A DNA stretch of 64,000 nucleotides from Brachionus koreanus (lineage: Eukaryota; Rotifera; Eurotatoria; Ploima; Brachionidae), in NCBI GenBank assembly GCA_016987375.1, contig PJRA01000444.1:703416-767415 (forward strand). The letters are read 5' to 3'. The notes beneath the pieces were generated by a model. It was not told the DNA's origin. It made no database searches and saw only the letters and a program-made list of their open reading frames with translations. This document shows positions 19,697 through 30,424 of this stretch, piece after piece. The number at the start of each line of letters is the position of its first letter. The stretch's first letter is position 1. A program made the translations under genes and the position numbers.

Positions 19697-22600
19697 ATGT
19701 ATCCAAATAAGCTTGACGCATACGAAGCTGAAATAGTGGAGGATATACCAGAACAATTTGACTTGTCGCGCTACAAAAAATCCTCTTCAAAAAATCCGAC
19801 ACAAAGCTCTACTCTGCGAACAAGCAGCAACACATATCCACAGCCAGTCTTTCAAGGCCTAATGAGTCCCAATTACATATATCCACAAACAAATATACCA
19901 CCCATAATTGGGCCTTATGCCAAGTACGACCAATCTTCGATGGCTAATCAAATAAAATCCCAGTATGACCATGCAGCCTACCAAATAATGCCGGCAAAAA
20001 TTTCAAACACATCGGACTTGATGCCCAATCAAATGGCTCAGCCGCAACACCATTTACAATTCAATGCCGGCTACCAGACCCTAAATCCGAACCAAAAAGT
20101 AATTCAACATCCTCCACAAAATCTAATTCCACACGTGCATCCACAACAGTTGATGTTTAATTTTATGAATCCTCAATTTGGTTCCTATGTTCCAACTAAT
20201 GAATTTGAATCAATGCACATATCACAATATTCGCAAAATAAAAAGCCTCAAAAAAATGTACCTGAAGTTGCTTCGGAGCCCAGTGATAAGGTTAGATATG
20301 GATCGGCGTTCAAGCCTGCTCGATCTGAGTCGGCTGGTCGTAAAAAAAATAGCTTTGAAGACAATGGTGACGATTTGTTTAGAAAGAAAGAGTATTTTTT
20401 AAAAGGGGGCGAAGATTTGGCATCCGCTTCGACTTCCAGTCTTGGTCGGGCAGAGACCACACAGTCTATTCTAAAATCGAACACTAAGCCAAAAAAACAA
20501 GGAGTTACTTTTGATGAAAAACTAGAAGTATATGAGGTAAAAAATCCACATTATGGACTTGATGTTAAATCTGAAAAAAGAGAAATGAAACGAAAACGAA
20601 AAGACAAGCAAAAAGAGGAGGATATTGTTAACAAGACTAAATCGGAACTAAAAACTAAAATCCAAAATCAAAATATGACACATTTTAATGTAAAAATTAT
20701 ATCGAATATTTTTTAAAAATTTTTTTTTGATATATTTTTTTAGTTCTATCAAAAATCTTTGGTTTATAATGCGCTAGTTTTTTATGAAGAAAACTATTAT
20801 CGAGCATCGGTGATAAGACTACAAGAAAAATTAAGAAATAACAAACCGGATGAAAAACTAAGAGATCAGCTTATTCAATCAATTGAGAAAGATAACCAAA
20901 TGACTATTGACATAATTAAACATATACAAAAAGATTATATCACTAAACTTGAACCTTATTTGAATCAATATCAGGTAATTTTAATGTTTAATTTTAAAGT
21001 ACAAACAATATTTCAAAACAATTTATTTTTTTTTTCATAAATTATGAATTTTATTTATTTAAAAAAAAGTTGAATATTTTAGATGAAAATTTTTATTTCT
21101 TTTTTAAAGTAAACTAGATTTGCTGATAGAGACTCTAACAGATTAAAAATAATAAGCCAAATTATTTTTTTTAATTTAACCTTTCATCCGTTTGAGCATA
21201 AAGCGTCTATACTAATCAATAGCAACTTTTTCTGCATGTGATTTTCATCATCTATTTGCTAAATTTTTAGTTACTCACACATCATTTTTAAACTAGTGAG
21301 TTTAAAATTATCAATATCTAAATATCAAATAAAAAAATATAGCAAAATGATGGACATATGTAATGACCTGAGAGCTTTTAAAAACCTTATTCCAAATTTT
21401 TCTAAAATTTGAATTATTGTGAAAACATTGCTAAGAATTATTAATAATATTTTATTTAATTATCGACTATTCAAGAAAATTATCTATTCTTAGCCATAAA
21501 AATAAGCAAAAATTAAAAATTTAATCAAAATGGGTGAAAAAATTTTGCGTTTTTTAAAAATAAATTAATAAATAAAAGGAATAGTTAGCTAATCTTCAAA
21601 AATAAACTAGTCTTTAGCTATCAGCGACCATTTCGATTCTCTCTATGGCTTTTGGAGCAAAAGCAAAAAACTCACGGCACTCTTCTTCAACTTGGTAAAT
21701 ATGTAATATGGTAAAATGAAGAAGTCTGTCAAATCATGAGGAAAAACTCTGCAACATCTGTTAGCTTTGTTAATCAAATTAAGGCCAATTTCCTAACAGA
21801 TATCTTCGATTGTTATGTGTATTGGTCATTTGTCTTTAGGTCTTTTTTCTAATCAAAATTTAAATATTTTCATTTTAAGTTTTCATTTTATAAAATTGCT
21901 AAAATCAAAAATATTCAACCTTTTAAAAAATGAAAAATTCTATAACTCATAATATCTAATATAAATTTTTTTATGAAAAATGCAAACATTTCTAAATAAT
22001 CAAATATAATGGTTTCATAAAATTAAAAAACAAAATATTATTTTAAAACTATTTTAAGACAACTATTGATAAAGTTCATACAATTCCTGGAATGTATCAA
22101 GTACTTCAGAATGTGGCAAATACAATAAACTACTCTGAAATTATCAACTATCATATAAATAAAGAATTTAGTGGCAGCCCGACTGGTCTGAGAAAAATAC
22201 TCGGGCATGAAAGTCGAGCTGACCGATTGAATAATAATCAAATTCAAATAAAATCACCATTACAACGCAAATCTGATCTCTTTATGCCAAAATTTGTAAT
22301 TTCTGCTATAGATTCACATGTCAAAGATATTGGCATAGTTCATTTTAAAACAATTGTTGATTTAATATACAAATTAAATGAGGTATGTGATTGTAATTTG
22401 AATTTAGTCAGGTAATTATTGACACAAAATTTATTTTATTTGTTTAAATTTCAATTTTTAAGATCTATTTATAAATATTTGTTAACTACTCAGTTAGAAT
22501 CATTTAGACGAAACGATACAGGATCAATTATAATGAGAAATTATGACTTGGGAATTGAGAGTACAAACACGATTTTTTCTAGATTGTGCAGGTAAAATAT

Positions 22601-25181
22601 GATTAAATAAAAAATTGATTTTTTATTACATTATTTATTTTCTAGTTTTGCTGGTATTGAAAATCATTTAGTGCGCGGTCTATGGAAAACTATTTGCCAA
22701 GAACCCGGTGAAAAAGTAGAAACGAAATCGGTTTGGAACATAGTTAATTTAGAATGTGGTTGGCGTTTTGTTCAACCAGCATTTACACCCGTAAAATACC
22801 TATTAAGGTTTGTGTCAAAAATATATATGAAACTTTTTATTTAAATTAAATAAATAAGTCGATTTTTTTTTATTTTTGAATGAATCAAATTTTAATTGAT
22901 TATACAAAATTTCAAAAAATAGCAAAAATAAGAAAAAAAGCTCTTTTTTAAAAATTTAAAAAATTAATTCGAAACAATACACAATAAAAATTTGATCTTT
23001 ATTATTTTTTTAAAATAATCCAAAAAGATAAAAATAATAATTTTTAGAAATTTGAATTACTTAAATGGGTGGAAATTGTAAAATTTTAGGTGTTTTTGTT
23101 GAGTCTACTGAGGCTCGGTATCATTGATTCAATTATGTTTTTTTAATATTCATTTCAATTTCATTTTAAATAAAATTAAGTGAATTAATAAGTGATTTTT
23201 TTATTTGTTTTTTTGTGAATTTTCGATGAAAAATTTTTTATTTACAACATCGTTTCTCTATTTTATTAAGATGAATAGTTGTTTAATATAGTCTAGAAAT
23301 AATAATCTCTCTGATAAAACCGGCTACAAAACATTAAACTACTGAAATACATCATAATAAGATTAATTAATAATTATCATTGATATTCAGCTTTACGAGA
23401 ACTTATTTTGTTTAATTTCTTATTTTTTTTACATTCCAAAAAGGCAAAATTTTTTTTGAGCTTTTTTTCTTAAAAAATTAAAAAATGTGTTCATTTTTAT
23501 TTATTTAAGTTCAGATATTACTTATGAAGAGAGTGAATTTTATTTCCTATCCGATTTTGATTCTTTATTTTACGAATTTTTGCCAAACGACAAGCAATGG
23601 CAATTTTCTGATGCACCATTAAGCAATTTCAAAGAAAACTTGAAAGAATTCGAGAAAAATCCCATAATTACACCACAATTTCGAACACTTAATTTATCAA
23701 TTACTAGCTATAACAAAATAAACACGATTGGCAAAGAGCCGTTTAAGCTAGAAATAAAATATCCAACAGAATTGTCCGACTCAATCAGCTTTAAATACAT
23801 CCTCAAATCTTTTCACAGTTCAAATTTTTCCCAATTAAATCAGGCGCGAAATCTTTTAATAAACGAAAACGAGCACTCAAATTTAAACTTATATGTCATT
23901 TCGGAACATCACACTGACCAAAATTCGATTTCATTCAAAATATTCTCTTTACCAGAATCAGGAAGTTACAACTTTACAATATATGCCTGTTTGATTGACG
24001 AATATCAGTCTTCTGTCGATCCAACACCATTTTATTTGATTTCAAATCAAGAGAGCAAAGCCATACTTTCTTTTAAACTTACGTGTTCAAAACCAACTAA
24101 TTTTGAAATTCCACCAAATCGAATTACAGATATAAATGTGTTCGGAACAAATTTGATCATGAAAAGACTGGGTTTGACTCTTTGCGACTTTAGACAAGGA
24201 ATTCTTGGAACTGATCGAGAAGGAAAAATAAACTTAGTGTTTCAAATGGATCAACCTTTGGATTTGGAAGCCTATTTGTATAGCTCTGACCCAGAGATAA
24301 GCTCCAAATGTCTAGAATTGTGTTTACTAAAGCGAATTGTTCACAATTTTTTGATAATAATAATCAATCCGCCTCATTCTGGTTTGTACGGTCTTGATCT
24401 ACATGGAGCTCCACGCGAAACATTCAATTCCATGCTCCGTTCACAACTACCACCTATTGGAAAATTTCTTATTAAATGTCACTATCAATTAAAGTCATTT
24501 TGTCAGTATCCGAAAGGAGACAATCGACAATGGGGTCCAAAGCAAAGATTTTATGATTTGGGAATGCATACAATCGGAAACATAGATCCCTACATTGTTA
24601 ATGAGGACGGCAAACAGATTGAAATTGAAATAGCCATGCTAAAGTCTCTTACACTTTGGTACAGATTTGACTACGACAATAATGGTACACCTAAGCCAAT
24701 TGATGAATTTTGCTTCATGAATTACAAGAATACCAACAAACACGAAAAAACTGTTTCATTCTTGCTCAGATTTCCTTACAAAGGTTTTTATCATTTGGCT
24801 ATTATGGCTCATGATGATGTTTTTCCAACTCCTCCAGACGAAATTGTCTTCAACTACTTGATAAGAGTTCAAGATCCATCAAATGATGTTGAGCCTTTTC
24901 CGACTATAATTGATCCAATATTGTGGAAAGACTGTTGTTTAATAGCTCCAAAAAACTATCGTCTTAACACTTTTGATGTTCATTTTTCTATTCTTGTGCC
25001 GAGAACAAATCAGGTTCAGATAACAAATGGAGAAAGACTTTTGGACAAACTTGAACCCAAAGAAATTGAATATTCTTGGGTCGGTCTTGTATCTGTTTAC
25101 GATTCTAAATATGTTTATATTGAGGCTGAATTTGAGAATAAGTCTAAAAAATTGATCAAGTTTAAAACTAGATATAATTGA
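19697..25181 (+). CDS. KY/hillarin-like transglutaminase-fold protein, 6 exons
   Basis: This belongs to the kyphoscoliosis-peptidase/hillarin group of cytoskeleton-linked transglutaminase-like proteins. Exons are 19697-20689, 20744-20974, 22059-22411, 22463-22591, 22646-22807 and 23510-25181, giving 1179 aa with closed phases. Residues 1-330 are a disordered Pro/Gln/Asn-rich tail ending in basic coiled-coil-like sequence. Residues about 510-625 align with the KY transglutaminase-like core (IFSRLC, FAGIENHLVRG, VWNIVNLECGWRFVQPAF). Then come the family's YFLSDF...YEFLPNDKQWQ and the repeated C-terminal beta-rich modules (about 625-1179). By my alignment the Cys-His-Asp triad is replaced by Ile557, Ser597 and Gln612, so it is probably a non-enzymatic scaffold. 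Family membership is fairly sure. The first exon and its start are less so, as that region is not conserved. Confidence 0.82.
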
Positions 25182-25261
25182 ATATTTTGTTTTTTTATTA
25201 AATGTTTCTAGTGATTTTTTTAAATTTATTAAGATATTATTTTAAATAAAATATTTAATGA

Positions 25262-25640
25262 TGAAAATCAAGCATGTTTTTGATTCATGTAGAGCAAAGA
25301 GCCACTACTTTTGATTCCCACTCAATTCGATCTTTTGTTTTCACCCTTGCTTCTCCCCATTTCATTTCACCCATTTCAATGAGCTCTTTCGTCCTTATGG
25401 TGTTCTTTCATTTTAAGTACATGTCCAAGCCATTGCAATCTTTTGTATTTAATGCATTGACTTAATAGCTTCTTTTGTCATATTCACACATTCTCCATAT
25501 TTCCTTACGAACATCAGTGTTCCTTTTAATACAGAGTTTTACAGTTTGAATTTTGTTTCTATGCTATGACTGGTTGATTTCCAAGCTGATCAAGGTTTAA
25601 AAAAGAGTACTTTTGTTTTATCTACTGAGAAAAATTGAGC
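25262..25640 (-). mobile_element. Degraded non-LTR retrotransposon (LINE) 3' end
   Basis: The minus strand reads, across frameshifts and stops, as the C-terminal end of a LINE reverse-transcriptase polyprotein. The typical RLQWLGHVLKM motif is at about 25408-25440, then a basic stretch with KTKDRIEWESKVVALCST and a stop near 25285. No complete frame, target-site duplication or poly-A tail was found. It lies between the KY-like gene and MRM2 and looks long dead. Confidence 0.6.
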
Positions 25641-25908
25641 ATTCTTCGATTAGGAGACCACGAGCAAAAAGGTTTACTTTGTAAACTTGGAATTGCTTCT
25701 CTATCTGAAATTTATTTTTTAAATTTATAAAAAAAAAATTTTGAAAGTTTTATTTGGAATTTTTGTATGTTTCAGCAATTGGATTTTTATTAAAGTTTAC
25801 TTAAAAAATTCAATTTTAGAAAAATTTAATTTTTCTATTTGGCATCATTTAAAATTATTTTCTTTATTTAATTATATTTTTTTTTACTTTAACATTGCTA
25901 AAGTAAAA

Positions 25909-26674
25909 ATGTTAATAAAATCATTTTTAAATCTAAAATTTTCAAAAATTGTCAAATTTTTGCAAGCTCAAAAGGGTACAAGTTCTAGCTCAAAGTTTTG
26001 GATCGAAAGACAGCGTAGAGATCCTTATGTAAAAAGAGCAATTAAAGAAACATATCGAGCTCGTAGTGCGTTCAAACTACTCGAAATAAACGAAAAATTT
26101 AGCTTTATCAAACCAGGTGATGTGATTATCGACATTGGCGCATCTCCAGGCTCATGGTCTCAGCTAGCAGTTAAATTAGCAAATTCAGATCGAAGGGGTA
26201 ACTAATAAACTTAAGTTTAAAATAAACTTACCTCATTTTCAAATAGATAAGACAAGGCCTCAAGGCAAAGTAATTAGTATAGACAGAGATTTTATTTATC
26301 CAATTGATGGAGCCGAAGTTTTGTCCTATTCAGACATAACTCTTCCCCAAACCAGAGAAAAATTAGAAAAGCTTTTAAACGGACAAAGAGCGACCAGTGT
26401 CATTTCGGATATGGCACCGAATTCAACCGGCCAATCGACTTTTGACCATGATGCCATTATTGAGCTTCAGCAAAAAGCGCTTAGTATAGCTAAATATTTT
26501 TTAAATTCAGGTGGTTTTTTTTTGTGTAAAATTTGGTTTGGCGACGGAACAAATGACTTTAAAAAAAAATTGTCTCAAGATTTCGAATCAGTGAAAATAA
26601 TAAAACCACCAGCAAGTCGAAGTGAATCGGCAGAAATATTCATTTTTTGCTCAAATTTTAAACTAAAAAAATAA
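25909..26674 (+). CDS. MRM2: Mitochondrial rRNA 2'-O-methyltransferase MRM2 (FtsJ family), 2 exons
   Basis: This enzyme 2'-O-methylates a uridine in mitochondrial large-subunit rRNA using S-adenosylmethionine. Exons 25909-26197 and 26247-26674 give 238 aa (human MRM2 has 246) around a 49-bp intron. The N-terminus ([19 protein letters not shown]) is basic and amphipathic, as expected for mitochondrial import. The core shows [10 protein letters not shown] (first catalytic Lys), the SAM-binding loop [23 protein letters not shown] (catalytic Asp), FFLCKIWFG (Lys) and SRSESAEIF (Glu), so the K-D-K-E tetrad is intact. Open sequence runs further upstream to 25741, but the first ATG is at 25909. The cytosolic paralogue FTSJ1 and nucleolar FTSJ3 are less likely because of the length and leader. 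Confidence 0.9.
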
Positions 26675-27306
26675 ACCACATATTCACTTAATTAAATTTA
26701 TTGAATTAAAAATTAAATAAAAAAAAAACATAGTCAGACAAATTTTTAATGCTGTGTGATGATATTAAACATTAACACCATGGATAAAGTAGATAAACAA
26801 AAAAACATATCTCAAAGTAAGAAAATAAAATTTTGTCTATTATTAAGGCATTTGTTTAGTAGAGCAACAAAGAAATTGTGCAATGTATTTTCTAAAATGA
26901 ACTATATTCGAACAAATAAAAATGAAAAATCGTTTTGTTTTGAAATTTTTGAATATTTTGTTTTTAAAATATAAATTTAAACTATTGGAATTTTGTTTTT
27001 TTAATTATCTACTTTTTCCTTAGAGCAACATAGCACTTAAAAGTGTCGAGTAAAAAAAAATATCATTAATTCTTGAATTTTAGCAATTTTTTTCCTATTG
27101 AATTGAATAAAATTTAATTTTAAACACCAACATCTAATAGATTACTTAACAACTGTTATAATTACTTTTTTCTATTAAGAAAAATAAATTTAAAAAAAAA
27201 TTTAGAAGAAAAAAACAACTAAATATCACTGAGATCCCAAACGAATAGATGATGCAGACATTTTGTACATTTTAATGAAAAAAAAAGAGTAAAAGTTCGG
27301 CATGTC
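26675..27306. other. Intergenic region, MRM2 / RAB
   Basis: AT-rich sequence between convergent genes. A 72-codon frame at 26756-26974 on the plus strand has no recognisable similarity and is Lys/Phe-rich, so it is not called. Nothing else is seen. Confidence 0.5.
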
Positions 27307-28119
27307 CTATGAAGTTACATTACAACACCAGGTTTTTTGTTCTCGATTTGTTTCAATATACTCATTCAGATTAAACTTGCTTCCATTCTGATTTGAAGAA
27401 ATGTTCATTTGTTTGGATATTAAAGCTTTTGCCACGGCCATAAAGGCCAATTCAACATTTTGACCCGTTTTTGCACTAGTTTCCATAAAGCTAACTTCGA
27501 ATTGCTTTTATTTAAAAATTGAAATTTAGCAAAATTTTATTTTTTGTTTTAAAAACAGAAAAAATACTTTAGCGAGTTTTTCGCCTTGCTCTTTGGTGAT
27601 TATTCGGTTGGGTTTGTCCACTTTGTTGCCGAGTAACATGATGATTACGTCCTCGTCGGCATACTGGCGTATCTCGCTTAGCCAAGCTCTAATATTGTCA
27701 AAACTGCTTTGATTGGTAACGTCATAAAGAAGAAGCAGGGCTTGCGCATCGCGGTAATAAGCGTGAGTGACGCTTCGGAATCGTTCTTGGCCAGCAGTGT
27801 CCCAGATTTGTAGCTTGCACTTTTTGTTGTCTACGGTCACAATTTTGTTCTTAGAAAAGAAAAAAATTAGATAAACGAAGAGGAAGAAGGACCGTGCGGG
27901 TCGTGGATTAAAAACCTTAAAGTCTATGCCGACAGTGGCTATGAAATTACAGCTTAAAAAGGTATCGTCTTTAAAGCGAACTAAAAGACAAGTTTTACCG
28001 ACTCCACTGTCACCGATAAGCATTATTTTAAAGGTGCAATCGTACTCGTCTTGATTAGTCATGCTTTGTTGGCTAGATAATAAAGAATTCGACACTAGTG
28101 ATTGATTTTTTCGTTGCAT
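27307..28119 (-). CDS. RAB26/RAB37-like small GTPase, 3 exons
   Basis: A Rab GTPase of the secretory-granule subgroup RAB26/RAB37, which acts on regulated exocytosis and vesicle capture. Exons 28119-27916, 27849-27568 and 27504-27307 give 227 aa. G1 is GDSGVGKT, switch I is ATVGIDFK, then NKIVTVDNKKCKLQIWDTAGQE leads into RFRSVTHAYYRDAQALLLLYDVTN. G4 is GNKVD and G5 is ETSAKTG. TVGIDF and SVTHAYYRDA are typical of RAB26/37. It ends KTWCCNVTS, so the cysteine pair for geranylgeranylation is followed by four residues, which is unusual: the known endings are CC, CXC, CCXX or CCXXX. A GTAACT donor-like sequence lies right after the cysteines, so a further exon is possible. A shorter Rab fragment of the same type lies 2 kb upstream. 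Confidence 0.92.
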
Positions 28120-30106
28120 TCTCTATTATTGCTTTATTTGCGTTGTATTTATCTTAGTTGACATCTCAGCATTTATTAATTTTGCATGACAAAAAAATAA
28201 GGACGTTTTTTTTTCTTTTATCTAAGTTTAAAATTTATGGTCTCTTCTTAATATTATGCAAAGCTTAGTGAAAAATGGGTGCTAAATAAATTTAATCAAA
28301 AAGAAAAAAATAAACTAATAAAATATATTTATTAAAACAGAAATGACAAAATGAATAAAAATTTTTTTCTCTCTTTCTCTCACTCTTTCTCAATTTTTGT
28401 TTTTATTGTTTCACATTGACGGCAATAAAAGTCGTGCGTTTATTGCCACAACATGACTTTATTTTTAATTATTACTGCTATAAATCAAAACTAATTTAGT
28501 AAATCAAACTTATTTCTTCTATTTTTCATTATTTCACCAAATTAGATTTAAATTATCTTTATTAGCTTGAAAAATTAAATTATAAATTCAAATATAATCT
28601 ATTAGAATAATTTATAAGACTAGTGAGTAAGCTTTTTTTTTCTATTATTTATTCCAACAACAACAAAATTTTTAAACACATATATATTTTTATTTAAATA
28701 TTTTTTTTTCTAAATAAAAATAATTACAAGCTTTTTATTTAAATCTTTATTAACACCTGAAAACTGTTTCACAAAAGTATGAAACTCTTTATTATATGCT
28801 TAAATGAGCCATATGCTTAGCATAAAGCTTGATATATACGCCAAACTTTTGATTCAATAAATTCCAATAATATCACGAAATGCTATTAAAAAAAAAATAA
28901 TTTGAGAACCATAGTGTTTTTTTAGCATTTAGAAAAAAAAACATGTATATCTTATTTCATTGATTTTTGTCAACTATCAATAATTTCCTGATATTTAATT
29001 CTGATAATTTCGCCTCAATTAGTGTACATCTATTTTTTTTTATTTCAAAAAATTAATTTATACTAGCTAGGGTACTTGAGAAAGTCGTTGTCAAGCAACT
29101 AAAAATGCCAATCGATTTTTTTAATTATTTCCTGTTTGATATTGTCTTTTTAAGATTAGCGTCAAATTCTGTACACTTGACAATTACAGGATCATATTTC
29201 AAAATGGCTTTTTTTCTATCACTTAAATAACTTAATTAGTTTTCCCTTTAGTCTCATTAAAACTATATTTTTAATCAATTTGAAGTTATCTTTAAAATTA
29301 GAGTCACGAAACACTGCAGCAATCTACCTAATGGGCTAAAATTTTTTATTTATGCCAATAATTTTCCAACAAAAATAAGTGACTTGGAATATTTGCGACA
29401 ATTGATTTTAAAATAAATTAGAATGATTTTAGGATGCGGAGTTCCTGGATGCTTTAATGATAAGTATGAGTTGAGCACAGCAATGTCTCATTTAGAATGT
29501 TATTTGCATTAATTTAAGATATAAATTAATTGCTTGATTTTTGCTCAAAAATATCTATTAGGCTTTTAAATCTCTCTGATTCAAAATTTTCTAATTTTCA
29601 ACAAACAAAATTCGTATACTGTGCTCGAAAATTCTTGTTTATTGATTTTTTAAAAAGATTTTATTCCAACAAATAAAGATAATATAATTTTTTGTTTCTT
29701 TTGCTGATAATAATTTAAAAATAAAATAATAAGGTTTAAATCAACTTTTGAGAGCGTTTAATAAATTGCAGCTATTGCACATGAAGGACAAGTCTCAAAG
29801 GAAAATCAATCAATTTTAGATTACGATTTAAATATTTTTGCCAAAAAAACTCAATTAATTTTCGAAATAAAGTTCTAATCATGAAAATTTTAGCAAAAAT
29901 AAATGTAAAAATAGAAAAATGAAAACAAAAAAAAAAAAAAGTTTTTCTAATGTTTAATTAAATTTGTTTTAAAACACGAAATCCCTAAACTTGTAGGAAA
30001 TGGTAAGATGCTGAAATTTCTTGTTTGCTCTAAGTAAATATTCGAAGAGAAAATCGATAATTTTCAAGAGAAATTTAGTTGTCAAATATAAAAAATGCTT
30101 GCTTAC
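28120..30106. other. Gene-free AT-rich region between the two Rab loci
   Basis: 2 kb of AT-rich sequence. I searched the minus strand for the missing exons of the upstream Rab fragment (WDTAGQE, GNKVD, SAK motifs) and did not see them. A TCTC-rich tract lies near 28368-28390. Nothing else was recognised. Confidence 0.5.
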
Positions 30107-30424
30107 TGTAAAACCGATGCCGACTGTAGCCGAAAATGAGCCTGATTGAAATTTGCCTTGGTCAAATTGAACAAGAACACTTGTCTTGCCTACCCCCGAA
30201 TCTCCAACCAAAATTGTCTTAATTTTTTTAAAAATAAGACAAAGACAAAAAAGCATTTAAATTTTTACTTTATGAATTGTCTCTTCGTTGTATTGAGAGA
30301 CTTGGGCTTCGGCAGAAATAGACTTGGGTATTTGTTTGGAAGTTGGCGAATTGACCGATGAACTCTGAGCAAAATTTTGAGCTATTGAATTTGAAGTGTC
30401 AAAACTTGACTCTTTTTCACTCAT
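30107..30424 (-). pseudogene. Truncated Rab-like gene (N-terminal two exons only)
   Basis: Exon 1 (30424-30269) encodes a Ser/Asn-rich leader beginning MSEKESSFDTSNSIAQNF. Exon 2 (30217-30107) encodes TILVGDSGVGKTSVLVQFD followed by SATVGIGFT, that is the P-loop and switch I of a RAB26/37-type GTPase. It ends at the same intron position as exon 1 of the complete gene downstream. A normal GTAAGC donor follows, but no G3, G4 or G5 exons are visible in the next 2 kb. In switch I the usual TVGIDF reads TVGIGF. It is probably a partial tandem duplicate that has lost its 3' half. A very long intron leading to diverged exons cannot be fully excluded. Confidence 0.7.

Noticed and set aside
26756..26974. 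72-codon plus-strand frame after MRM2
   Set aside because: Lys- and Phe-rich, no similarity, no promoter or splice support.
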